Notes under the pieces: generated by a model | What the model saw: the letters and a program-made list of their open reading frames with translations, nothing else | Told to the model about the DNA's origin: nothing | The model's database searches: none | Shown: positions 24,213-31,885 of the stretch, piece after piece | Numbering within the stretch: the first letter of the stretch is position 1 | How the letters are laid out: every line of letters begins with the position of its first letter | Program-made: the position numbers and the translations under genes | Source: JBBQDZ01 sp038237515 | GTDB lineage: Bacteria; Actinomycetota; Thermoleophilia; Gaiellales; Gaiellaceae | Direction of reading: 5' to 3' | DNA length: 40,570 nt | NCBI GenBank assembly: GCA_038237515.1 | Contig: JBBRYP010000040.1 | Location: 1-40,570, forward strand

Positions 24213-24680
24213 GTGCGGCGCTACAACCTCTTCTCGGCAGGGATCGAGCACGACCTCGACGATCCGGAGGGCTATCGCGGAGGCGGCGTGCGCATCGCAC
24301 CCATCGTCGGCGCGACGATGCTCGGCGGGACCCTGTACGAGCTCCCACCGGGCGAGGGGATCTGCCCGTACCACTACGAGTACGGAAACGAGGAGTGGGT
24401 GATCGTCCTCGCCGGACAGCCGAGCCTGCGACATCCCGACGGCGAGGACGAGCTCGATCCCGGCGACATCGTCTGCTTCCCCGTCGGGCCCGAGGGCGCG
24501 CACAAGTTGGCCAACCACAGCGACTCGATCGTGCGAGTGCTGATGCTCTCGACCCAGCACGAGCCCTCTGTGGCGGTGTATCCCGACAGCGACAAGATCG
24601 GCGTCTGGCCCGGCGCGGAGCGAGACCACCTGCTCGTCCGGCGGGGGAGCGGGGTCGACTACTGGGACGGCGAGGCGTAG
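24213..24680 (+). CDS. Cupin-domain protein
   Basis: 155-aa single-domain cupin with a GTG start; CATACT at 24200-24205 is seven bases upstream, consistent with a leaderless message. The two cupin motifs are visible: GEGICPYHYEYGNEEWVIVL with metal-binding His and Glu, then GDIVCFPVGPEGAHKLANHS with the second His. The domain is a beta-barrel that usually binds Fe, Mn or Zn and may be an isomerase, dioxygenase or simple sugar/small-molecule binder. The stop is 50 bp before the methyltransferase gene on the same strand, so the two may be co-transcribed. The tail VWPGAERDHLLVRRGSGVDY is typical of this cupin group. Specific reaction unknown. Confidence 0.88.
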   Translation: MRRYNLFSAGIEHDLDDPEGYRGGGVRIAPIVGATMLGGTLYELPPGEGICPYHYEYGNEEWVIVLAGQPSLRHPDGEDELDPGDIVCFPVGPEGAHKLANHSDSIVRVLMLSTQHEPSVAVYPDSDKIGVWPGAERDHLLVRRGSGVDYWDGEA

Positions 24681-24730
24681 AATCCGCTCGACCGCGCCGC
24701 GGCAATCCACCGCCGCTCGGGCAGAGACTG

Positions 24731-25657
24731 ATGCCGGCGCGAATGCTCGTATCCACGCTCCGTGACCAGGGCCCGGTCGGGGCCGCGCGGAAGATGACCG
24801 CCGCGGTTCGAATGGCGCTCCCGCTCATGGTCGTCGGTCGGCGCACCGCCGCCGGGGTCGCCGCGTACTTCGACCTGATCACGGACGACGGCCGCCTCTT
24901 CTACGGCGACAGCTTTCATTTCGGCTACTTCCGGACCGGCAGCGAGACGCTCCTGCAGGCGCTCGACGCGCACACGGATCTCGTGGCCGCGATGGCGCGA
25001 CCGTTTGCGGAGGGCCGGCTGCTCGACGTCGGGTGCGGCATCGGGGCGCCTGGCATTCGGATCGCGGAGCGCTACGGATGCACGGTCACGGGGGTCAACT
25101 TCAGCGCCGAGCAGGTGCGCCAGGGGCGCCGGCTGATCGAGCAGCACGGGATGTCCTCGTCGGTCACGATCGCCCGAGGGGACGCCCGAGCGCTCGAGTT
25201 CCCCACGGGCTCCTTCGACTCGGTCGTCTGCCTCGAGGCCGCCGGTGACATCTGTGTCACGGAGGACGACAAGCGGCGGTTCCTGCGCGGTCTGCATCGC
25301 GTGCTTCGCCCGGGCGGCCACGTCGGCTTCTCCGACCTGGCGCTGCGGACCTGCCCGCCGGCGAGGGACGACCGGGCAATGCGCGCCGTCCTCTACCACC
25401 GCGGGGCCGAGCTCGTGACCGACTGGCCGAGTCTCTTCGGCGAGGAGGGCTTCACCGTCGTCGAGCGTCGAGACATCATCGCGGAGGCGCTCCCCACCTG
25501 GAACCACACGCGGCTCGTCTACGAGGAGCGAAACGGCGAGGTCGTGCGCCGCTACGGCCGCAGGATCGCCACGCGGACGCGGGCGCAGGTCGCCCGGATC
25601 GCGGAGGTACTCGCGGGGTACGGCACCTTCCCGGTGCTCTCCGCCCGCCGGGACTGA
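24731..25657 (+). CDS. Class I SAM-dependent methyltransferase
   Basis: 308 aa; ATG at 24731. It has a predicted helical N-terminal segment and then LFYGDSFHFGYF, a motif seen in small-molecule C- or N-methyltransferases of the sterol/tocopherol/glycine-sarcosine type. The SAM-binding core follows: LLDVGCGIGAPGIRIAERYG (motif I), GVNFSAEQVRQGRRL (motif post-I), IARGDARALEFPTGSFDSVV (motif II) and LRPGGHVGFSDL (motif III). The substrate pocket is not assignable. The frame extends upstream to 24161 but the extension overlaps the cupin gene and has shadow-like composition. Possibly in one transcript with the cupin. Confidence 0.9.
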   Translation: MPARMLVSTLRDQGPVGAARKMTAAVRMALPLMVVGRRTAAGVAAYFDLITDDGRLFYGDSFHFGYFRTGSETLLQALDAHTDLVAAMARPFAEGRLLDVGCGIGAPGIRIAERYGCTVTGVNFSAEQVRQGRRLIEQHGMSSSVTIARGDARALEFPTGSFDSVVCLEAAGDICVTEDDKRRFLRGLHRVLRPGGHVGFSDLALRTCPPARDDRAMRAVLYHRGAELVTDWPSLFGEEGFTVVERRDIIAEALPTWNHTRLVYEERNGEVVRRYGRRIATRTRAQVARIAEVLAGYGTFPVLSARRD

Positions 25658-25733
25658 CAGGTGTCGGCAAGGGGGCGGCCACACGCGCGCGGGGCACGCG
25701 TCCCGCGACGGCAGTGAGGATCCGGCATCGGGC

Positions 25734-26930
25734 TTGACACACCCTTCGCGTGAAGATGCCGTCCGTCGGACGCTCCTACACTCGTATCTCGCCGTGCCCG
25801 GTCTTTCCCAGGAGGCGCTCTACGCGGAGCTCGACCTCGAGCTTTCGTGGTCGGAGCACGAGCTGCCGCAGGTGGAGCGCACGAAGCACGTCCACAAGCT
25901 GCATCCATATCTCGGGAAGTACATCCCCCAGCTCGTCGAGGTCTTCCTTCACCGCTACTTCGATGCGGGGATGTGCGTCTACGACCCCTTCGTGGGCTCG
26001 GGCACGACCCTCGTGGAGGCAAACGCCTTCGGAGCGGACTCCGTCGGCTGCGACGTCTCGGCTTTCAACTGCCTGCTCTCGCGGGTGAAGACGGCGTCGT
26101 ACTCGCTCGGAGCGCTCGAGCTCGCGCTTCGAACGACGCTGGAGGAGGCCCGTAGAGCCGGTCCTGCGGGAACCGACGAGGCCGGCGATTGGCCGCGGCG
26201 CTGGTACTCGAAGCGCGCCCTGGGTGAGCTCCTCGGATACCGCGAAATCGCCGCCGCCAGGCTCGACGGGGCTGCCGGGAACGTGGCGAAAGTGATCCTC
26301 TCGCGGGCGGCGCGCTCGGCCCGGCAGACAGCCCACTACGACCTGGACTTTCAACGCAACCCTGTTCGCGGCCCCTACTTCTGTCACAAGCACAAGCGGA
26401 CTTGTCGGCCGGTGGAGGAGGCCTCGAAGTTCCTGGCGCGCTATACGAGCGACACGATCAGCCGTATCCGCGCGTTCGCCGGCGTCCGCACGGACTCGGC
26501 GGTCGAGGTGCTTCACGGTGACGCGCGGAGTCAGGAACTGCCGATCCGGCCGCACGGCGTGATCACCTCGCCTCCCTATCCCGGACTGATCGACTACCAC
26601 GAACAGCATCGGTACGCCTACGAGCTCCTCGATCTCGAGGATCGCAGCCGGCTCGAGCTTGGCCCGGCCCAGCGGGGGACCTCGGGTCGGGCATTGAGGA
26701 ACTACGTCGAGGGGGTGCGGGAGGTCTTCGCCAACGTTTCCGCGCACCTACCGGTCGGCGCGCCCGTCGTGATCGTCGTCAACGACTCCCGCAACCTCTA
26801 TCCGGAGATAGCGGCCGGAGCAGGGCTTCGCCTCGAGCGGCGCTCGACCCGACACGTCAACCGCCGGACGGGCCGGCGCGCCGGCCAGTTCTTCGAGGAC
26901 GTGCTGGTCTACCGCGTCGCTCGCCCCTAG
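25734..26930 (+). CDS. Orphan DNA methyltransferase (N4-cytosine/N6-adenine type)
   Basis: 398 aa. Motif I VYDPFVGSGTTLVEANAFG (residues 83-101) and catalytic motif IV ITSPPYPG (277-284) identify an amino-methylating DNA methylase; TSPPY is more frequent in N4-cytosine enzymes. HKLHPYLGKYIPQLVEVFL before motif I looks like motif X. The order X-I-(about 185 residues)-IV is alpha-like, not the IV-to-I order of most PF01555 enzymes. The middle part, the likely target-recognition region, holds CHKHKRTC (217-224), a possible zinc knuckle. TTG start at 25734 is open to doubt; GTG 25795 is an alternative. No restriction nuclease is next to it, so it may serve regulation or protection. A strong terminator follows. 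Confidence 0.88.
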   Translation: MTHPSREDAVRRTLLHSYLAVPGLSQEALYAELDLELSWSEHELPQVERTKHVHKLHPYLGKYIPQLVEVFLHRYFDAGMCVYDPFVGSGTTLVEANAFGADSVGCDVSAFNCLLSRVKTASYSLGALELALRTTLEEARRAGPAGTDEAGDWPRRWYSKRALGELLGYREIAAARLDGAAGNVAKVILSRAARSARQTAHYDLDFQRNPVRGPYFCHKHKRTCRPVEEASKFLARYTSDTISRIRAFAGVRTDSAVEVLHGDARSQELPIRPHGVITSPPYPGLIDYHEQHRYAYELLDLEDRSRLELGPAQRGTSGRALRNYVEGVREVFANVSAHLPVGAPVVIVVNDSRNLYPEIAAGAGLRLERRSTRHVNRRTGRRAGQFFEDVLVYRVARP

Positions 26931-26980
26931 CCCGGAAACCACGCGCGTTCGAACGTGCGTGAGCTTTCCTCGGGACGCAA

Positions 26981-27015
26981 GGAGAGGGGCGCGAGACGGC
27001 CCCTCTCCCTTTCTT
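26981..27015 (+). terminator. Rho-independent terminator after the DNA methyltransferase
   Basis: GGAGAGGGGC, 8-base loop, GCCCCTCTCC, then CTTTCTT. A perfect 10-bp stem with a T-rich tail on the plus strand. It lies between the convergent methyltransferase and minus-strand secreted-protein genes. Confidence 0.8.
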
Positions 27016-27035
27016 GCTTCGGACGGTTCGGATCT

Positions 27036-27770
27036 CTAGCGGATGGTGATGCTGCCGCTCGTGACCGGGAAAGGCCCGTCGCCAGGGTTGCGCGTACCGA
27101 GGCTCCCGCAGGGATCGGTCGCGGTGAAGCTGCCCGAGTAGGTGTCGCCGGTGGTGCCGTTGTCAACGGCCTTGACGAGCAGGTAGGTGGGCTCGGCGAG
27201 CGGCGGGTTGAAGCCGGTTGCGTTCTGAACCTGTCCCCCGATATAGACGCTGTTGCCTGCGATGGCGACGCAGGCGACCCGCACCGTGTAGGAGGAGGTT
27301 GCATCGCTATAGCGGAAAGTGCCCCCGGCGTGGTGATGGCGGGTCGCGGTGTGGACGTCGAACACCACGTGACGATGGGCGACGTTGTTGGCGGCGAAGG
27401 TCAGGTCGCCTGTGGCCCGCGTCGTCGCGACTGCGCTTCCACCGTGGGCGGTCACCGAGACGCACTTGCCGAACGCGTTGGCGTCGTTGGCGTTTCTGCC
27501 CCACTTGATCGAGAAGGCAGCAGGATCGGACAGCTGCTCGGCTCGGCACATCCGGGCGGCGTTCAGGATCGCGTGCTGCTGCGCCTCGCTGAGGTGCGAC
27601 ATAGTCGAGACACAGTGGCCGAAGTTGCCGTACGTGTGGCGGAAGTTCGTCTCGCCCATGGCATGGAGCAGCGCATGGCAGTTGGTCGCCGGGTGGGGAT
27701 GCGTGCCGCCGAGTGCTGCGGCGGGGAGCACGGTCAGCGCCACCAGCGCTACGAGGAACCAGCGTTTCAT
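27036..27770 (-). CDS. Secreted Cys-containing repeat protein, unknown function
   Basis: 244 aa from ATG 27770, preceded by AAGGAG. Signal peptide RWFLVALVALTVLPAAALGG. The first half has two related units ending in NFRHTYGNFGHCVSTM and SIKWGRNANDANAFGKCVSV, a short motif (F/W-x-x-x-x-G-x-N ... N-A-F-G-K-C-V) that I associate with exported proteins of Gaiella-like actinobacteria. The second half is beta-rich (ATGDLTFAANNVAHRHVVFD, YSDATSSYTVRVACVAIAGN, GDTYSGSFTATDPCG). Cysteines probably form disulfides outside the cell. It is divergent from module B. Function unknown. Confidence 0.8.
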   Translation of the reverse strand: MKRWFLVALVALTVLPAAALGGTHPHPATNCHALLHAMGETNFRHTYGNFGHCVSTMSHLSEAQQHAILNAARMCRAEQLSDPAAFSIKWGRNANDANAFGKCVSVTAHGGSAVATTRATGDLTFAANNVAHRHVVFDVHTATRHHHAGGTFRYSDATSSYTVRVACVAIAGNSVYIGGQVQNATGFNPPLAEPTYLLVKAVDNGTTGDTYSGSFTATDPCGSLGTRNPGDGPFPVTSGSITIR

Positions 27771-27881
27771 CTCTCAACTCCTTCAGTCGCCTACAATTGG
27801 TCTGCACTCCAGCATGTCTCCGTTCACGACGCTTCGTAGACCCGGCGCGGTTAGCGGAGCGAAAAGCTCTCGTAAATGCTC

Positions 27882-27898
27882 GTTTACACGCCGCTTGC
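27882..27898. promoter_or_regulatory. Tandem half-sites, candidate response-regulator box of module B
   Basis: GTTTAC-N5-GCTTGC, half-sites 11 bp apart, about 42 bp before the module B start codon. It is the same half-site and spacing as at 12088-12104 before module A. A further half-site on the other strand (GTAAAT) lies at 27872, and an exact repeat CGCTTGCAA occurs at 27892 and 27932, the second one touching the start codon. Confidence 0.5.
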
Positions 27899-27939
27899 AA
27901 AAAGCGACGTAGAAGTGACTCAGGCACCGTACGCTTGCA

Positions 27940-28776
27940 ATGAGGCCGATGCTCTCGAGATTCCTGATTCCAATATCTGCTGTCGCGCTCGCCTTCGCCT
28001 GCTCGGGCACGGGGACGGCCGTGGGCGCGGGAACACCGGGTGCGTCTTCGACCGACCTGAATCGATCCACGACCGAGCGGGGGATCGTGCAGTCGGTCTC
28101 GGCGAACGGCCTCGTGCTGAAGACGCTGGACGGAAGCACCATCACCGTTGCGGTCGACGCACACACACGCGTCCTCGTCGACGGCCGACCGGCCTCGCTA
28201 CAGGACGTGCGGCCCGGCTTCGTCGCGGTCGTCACCGAGCGCGGGAAGAGCGGCCAGGCGGCGGAGGTGGACGCCTTCGCCACGTCTTCCGGCACGCCTT
28301 CCTCGAGCAAGCCCGTGGTTGGCCTCCTGCGCAGCGTTTCCCACAACGAGGTCGTCCTGATCGGCCTGGACGGCAAGAGCCTCACCGTCGCGATCGACGA
28401 GACGACGCATCTGTTCCTCGACGGTCAGCGGGCGTCGCTCTCGCGGATCAGACCCGGCTTCGTGGTGGTCGTGCGCTTCCGGCCGGCTTCCTCGAGCGAC
28501 AACGGGAAGAAGAACGCCGCCCGCCCGAGCGACCTGTTCGCGTTCTCCCGGCCGCGTCAGGCGAGCGATCACATCTATGGCGGCACTCTGGCCGTCGTCA
28601 CTGGTCAGGCCGTCGCATTGCGTACCCAGGTCGGGATCGTCAGGATTGTGGTCACCGCGAAGACGCGCGTATTCGTCAACGGGGCCCGCGGCTCGATCCG
28701 GCGGCTGAAGCCCGGTTTCGTCGCCGTCGCGCGCACCGGAGGTCACCGCGAGCTCTGGGGTTTCGGCTCCTCCTGA
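27940..28776 (+). CDS. Secreted DUF5666-like protein with three repeats (module B)
   Basis: 278-aa exported protein. Signal peptide LSRFLIPISAVALAFACSGT contains FACSG, so it may be a lipoprotein anchored at Cys (L/F-A-C lipobox-like). Three copies of a roughly 55-65-residue beta-rich unit follow: GIVQSVSANGLVLKTLDGST ... VRPGFVAVV, GLLRSVSHNEVVLIGLDGKS ... IRPGFVVVV, and GTLAVVTGQAVALRTQVGIV ... LKPGFVAVA. Each ends in [VIL]-[RK]-P-G-F-V-x-V. The unit matches the single repeat in the protein at 11540-11938. It lies 19 bp before the response-regulator gene, first in the module B operon. Possible role as an envelope sensor partner or structural protein (inference). Confidence 0.82.
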   Translation: MRPMLSRFLIPISAVALAFACSGTGTAVGAGTPGASSTDLNRSTTERGIVQSVSANGLVLKTLDGSTITVAVDAHTRVLVDGRPASLQDVRPGFVAVVTERGKSGQAAEVDAFATSSGTPSSSKPVVGLLRSVSHNEVVLIGLDGKSLTVAIDETTHLFLDGQRASLSRIRPGFVVVVRFRPASSSDNGKKNAARPSDLFAFSRPRQASDHIYGGTLAVVTGQAVALRTQVGIVRIVVTAKTRVFVNGARGSIRRLKPGFVAVARTGGHRELWGFGSS

Positions 28777-28795
28777 CCGGGCGGGGCTAGCGGGT

Positions 28796-29491
28796 ATGGG
28801 CGTGAACGGGCGCAGCGTCCTGCTGATCGAGGACGAGGAGGGGATTGCAACGTTCGTCAGCGCCTACCTCGAGCGTGACGGCTATCGAGTTGCATGGGCC
28901 GCGACCGAAGCAGAGGCGCTCACCGCGTTCGAGCGTGAGCAGCCGCAGCTGATCGTGCTCGACATCGGCCTTCCCGATGGCGACGGGTTCGAACTCTGCC
29001 GACGCCTGCGGGCGGGATCGGCCGTGCCCATCATCATGCTCACCGCCCGCGACGAGGAGGTCGACCGGGTCGCCGGGCTCGAGCTTGGGGCCGACGATTA
29101 CATCACCAAGCCGTTCTCCCCACGCGAGCTCCTCGCCCGGATCAAGGCCGTGCTCCGACGAACCGATCCCGCCGCGACGGCCGGGACGCTGATTCTCGGC
29201 GACGTGGCGCTGCGCGCCGACGCCCACGAGGTCAGGGTTGCCGGGCGAACGGTGGAGCTACGCCCACGCGAGTTCGGCCTGCTCGCTCATCTGATCGAGA
29301 ACAAGGGTCTCGTCGTCTCGCGCGAGCAGCTGCTCGAGAAGGTCTGGGGCCTCGCGTACCCCGCCGGAACACGTACCGTCGACGTCCACGTCGCGCAGCT
29401 GCGCAGCAAGCTCGCGAGGCCAGACCTGATCCAGACGATCCGCAGCGTCGGCTACAAGGCGGTTCAGCCCGGTAGCCACCAAGAGCCGTGA
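28796..29491 (+). CDS. OmpR/PhoB-type response regulator (module B)
   Basis: 231 aa. Receiver with acidic pocket IEDEEG, phospho-acceptor Asp56 in IVLDIGLPDGDGF, LTARDEEVDRVAGLELGADD and the Lys in ITKPFSPREL. The winged-helix domain has VELRPREFGLLAHLIENKG, LLEKVWGLAYPAGTRTVDVH and IQTIRSVGYKAV. The recognition helix (PAGTRTVDVHVAQLRSKL) differs from that of the module A regulator (PGGTRTVDVHVGQLRRKL) at only a few positions, so both may bind the same box. ATG start at 28796; its TGA overlaps the kinase GTG (GTGA). Confidence 0.95.
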   Translation: MGVNGRSVLLIEDEEGIATFVSAYLERDGYRVAWAATEAEALTAFEREQPQLIVLDIGLPDGDGFELCRRLRAGSAVPIIMLTARDEEVDRVAGLELGADDYITKPFSPRELLARIKAVLRRTDPAATAGTLILGDVALRADAHEVRVAGRTVELRPREFGLLAHLIENKGLVVSREQLLEKVWGLAYPAGTRTVDVHVAQLRSKLARPDLIQTIRSVGYKAVQPGSHQEP

Positions 29492-30849
29492 GCTCGCTGC
29501 GCGCGCGCCTCTTCGTGGGCGCCGCCAGCGCGGTACTCGTCTCGATCCTCCTGACGGTGGGTATCGGCGCCTTCCTCGTTCGGCGCTCCGCCACGCAAGA
29601 GGCGCGTCGATCACTCGATCGGCAAGCGGATCTGCTCGCCGTGGAGACACGAGCCGCACCCACCACCTCCGCGCGCATCGCCAAACTTGGAGTCTTCCTG
29701 GAGACGCAGGAGGAGCGCCTCTCGATCGTGACACTCGAGCAGGCTGCTCGCCTCCTTCCCGCGGACGCCGCCGCGGCCCTCCACTCCCGCCGGCCGTCGG
29801 ACGGCACGGTCACTATCCGTCGCAGCAAGTTCCTCTACGCGGCGCGCCCGGCAGGTCGCCGAGTCGTCATCCTGCTGCGCGCCGCGCGGCTCGAGGCTGC
29901 CGACAGGCGTCCATTCGCGATCAGCCTGCTGATCGCCGGCCTGATCGGTGCCGGCCTCGCGGCCACGTTCGCGCTTCTGCTGACTCGAGCGATCGCTCGC
30001 CCCATCGGGCGCGTCGCCGCCGCCGCCCGCAACCTCGCCGGCGGTCACCACCCGTTGCCTATTCCCGCAACGGGTCCCGACGAGGCCGTCGCGCTCGCCG
30101 AGGCGTTCAATGAAATGGCGGCCGACCTCGACCGGGCCCGCGCGGCCGAGAGGGACTTCCTGCTCTCGATCAGTCACGAACTGAAGACGCCGCTGACGGC
30201 GATCTCCGGCCACGCGGAGGCAATCAGCGAGGCGGTGATCGAACCGCAACCCGCAGCCGAGGTTCTCCTACGGGAAACCAAGCGCCTCAAGCGACTCATC
30301 CAGGACCTGCTCGACCTCGCCAGGTTCAACCAGCACACCTTCACCGTCAAGCTGGAGCCTGTGGACCTCGTCAACCTCGTGGAAGAGGCGGCGGCCCGCT
30401 TCCAAACCCAGGCGGACGCCCTCGGCATACGCCTCCGGACCGCCTGCTCGGCGGAAGCCTTCGCTGTCGGAGACCCTGATCGCCTCCTCCAGGTGCTCTC
30501 CAACCTGATCGAGAACGCGCTCCGCACCACCCCGGCCGGCGGCAGCATGACCATTGCAGCCGAACCTGGACTTCTCAGCGTCGACGACAGCGGACCGGGG
30601 ATCGACAGCCGCGACCTCCCTCGCGCTTTCGAACGCTTCTACCTCCACGAGCGCTACAGCCACAACCGCCGCGTTGGCACCGGCCTCGGCCTCGCGATCG
30701 TCAAGCAACTGACCGAGGCAATGGGCGGCTCGGTCGCAATCCGCAGCCGCGCTGACCAAGGAACCAGCTTCACCGTCACGCTTCCGCTCAGCCCGACGCC
30801 GACCGAAACGAGAGCAACCGCCCCGAGGAAGACCCGCCTCGCCAGGTGA
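29488..30849 (+). CDS. Sensor histidine kinase (module B)
   Basis: 453 aa. Membrane segments near residues 9-32 and 144-166 flank an extracytoplasmic sensor region. Then a HAMP domain (LLTRAIARPIGRVAAAARNL), H-box LLSISHELKTPLTAISGHAE with phospho-His230, N-box LIENALRTTPAGGSM, and G boxes VDDSGPGIDSRDLPRAFERF and GTGLGLAIVKQL. GTG start coupled to the regulator by a GTGA overlap. It parallels the module A kinase in length, domain order and many identical motifs. The sensor parts differ more than the catalytic parts, which suggests different inputs. Confidence 0.95.
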   Translation: MSSLRARLFVGAASAVLVSILLTVGIGAFLVRRSATQEARRSLDRQADLLAVETRAAPTTSARIAKLGVFLETQEERLSIVTLEQAARLLPADAAAALHSRRPSDGTVTIRRSKFLYAARPAGRRVVILLRAARLEAADRRPFAISLLIAGLIGAGLAATFALLLTRAIARPIGRVAAAARNLAGGHHPLPIPATGPDEAVALAEAFNEMAADLDRARAAERDFLLSISHELKTPLTAISGHAEAISEAVIEPQPAAEVLLRETKRLKRLIQDLLDLARFNQHTFTVKLEPVDLVNLVEEAAARFQTQADALGIRLRTACSAEAFAVGDPDRLLQVLSNLIENALRTTPAGGSMTIAAEPGLLSVDDSGPGIDSRDLPRAFERFYLHERYSHNRRVGTGLGLAIVKQLTEAMGGSVAIRSRADQGTSFTVTLPLSPTPTETRATAPRKTRLAR

Positions 30850-30941
30850 CTAGCCCGAGGAGCAGGACGGGCCAGGTTCGGAAGAGGTGTCTCAGGTCAG
30901 GCACTACGCGTGTCGAGGCGCCGGCGGTTCACGAGAAGAGC

Positions 30942-31373
30942 TCACACGCAGGCGGGCGAGGCGACGATCGGCGAAGCGGGGCCGTTCTGGTAGTAGACGG
31001 CACCACCGGCGACCGATTTGAGGCAGTAGGCGCCTGCGCTCTTCGAGAGCACGGTGACTCCGGCGCCCTTGGCGGCATTCCAGCCCACGAGCTGCCCGTC
31101 GTAGAGCGCCTTCAGCCCGCCGGCCCCGCCGACGGTCATGGCGGCATAACCGCCGGAGGAATCGTGGTCGACCTTGTACGCGGCGACCGCTGGCAGGACG
31201 GCGCGGAGGTTGGCGGCCGCCGCCGAGTCGTTGGCGCGAGCCGTCAGCTTGAAGTAGGCGGGGAGCCCGACTGACAACAGGACCACGAAGACGATCATCA
31301 CGATCAGGAGCTCGACGAGCGTCATGCCGCGCGCGGACCGGTGCGCGTTCCTCCAAGCCGCGGAGCGTCCCAT
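30942..31373 (-). CDS. Type IV pilin-like (prepilin) protein
   Basis: 143 aa with a class A prepilin leader: about 16 positively charged residues (MGRSAAWRNAHRSARG) then MTLVELLIVMIVFVVLLSVG, where prepilin peptidase would cut after Gly and Glu5 of the mature protein is present. The C-terminal globular part (ANLRAVLPAVAAYKVDHDSS, GGYAAMTVGGAGGLKAL, AYCLKSVAGGAVYYQNGP) contains two cysteines that could form the pilin disulfide loop. No assembly ATPase, platform protein or prepilin peptidase is in the window, so it would rely on machinery elsewhere. ATG start at 31373. Confidence 0.88.
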   Translation of the reverse strand: MGRSAAWRNAHRSARGMTLVELLIVMIVFVVLLSVGLPAYFKLTARANDSAAAANLRAVLPAVAAYKVDHDSSGGYAAMTVGGAGGLKALYDGQLVGWNAAKGAGVTVLSKSAGAYCLKSVAGGAVYYQNGPASPIVASPACV

Positions 31374-31495
31374 CCCGCTGGGATCGGCACGGGGCTCATG
31401 CCGGCCTTCCCCCGAACGGGGTACTCCTTCCAGGCGCGCGCCGGCGCGAGGGCAAGGGCCTCGCGGGGAGTCCGTATCGGCCTTTCCTGCAGCAC

Positions 31496-31810
31496 CTACG
31501 TCTCGTGCCGGTCGTCGTGCGCGCCACGGACGGCCCTGTAGAGCCGATGCGCGCCTCCACGCTGCCCTCCCGGAGAGGAGTCGAGAACGTAGAAGACCGC
31601 CGCCGCCCGGTCCGGATCCAGCTCGATCGGCTCGTCGGCAGCCCCCACCAGCACGTCCTCGATCGCGTTCGCCAAGCCGAGCGCCGCGGCCTCGTGCCCC
31701 TGATCACCGAGCTCGCCCGCGGCTCCACGTCGGAGCTTCTCCCCAAGCGCGGTCGCATCCTCCTCGGGAAGCCGGTAAAGCTCGTTCTCGAGGACGAAGA
31801 AGACGTGCAT
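31496..31810 (-). CDS. Small protein of unknown function, divergent from the cyclase/AAA gene
   Basis: 104 aa from ATG 31810: MHVFFVLENELYRLPEEDAT, ALGEKLRRGAAGELGDQG, HEAAALGLANAIEDVLVGAA, DEPIELDPDRAAAVFYVLDS and a basic tail. It is the end of a very long artefactual frame, but this part has balanced composition and an ordinary ATG. LGEKLR ... LANAIEDVL ... IELDP resembles small helical-plus-strand actinobacterial proteins seen without annotation. 75 bp separate its start from the divergent cyclase/AAA/TPR gene, so a shared promoter region is likely. No domain recognised. Confidence 0.6.
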   Translation of the reverse strand: MHVFFVLENELYRLPEEDATALGEKLRRGAAGELGDQGHEAAALGLANAIEDVLVGAADEPIELDPDRAAAVFYVLDSSPGGQRGGAHRLYRAVRGAHDDRHET

Positions 31811-31885
31811 CGATGCCGAGTTCTCCACCGGCGCGAATAGTTGCACCGATCGCTCCAACCGACCGCAGCGACCTAGACTTGACCG

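Noticed and set aside
22996..24882. 628-codon minus-strand frame opposite paralogue 2, the cupin gene and the start of the methyltransferase gene
   Set aside because: Serine/arginine-rich shadow spanning several genes that are real on the other strand.
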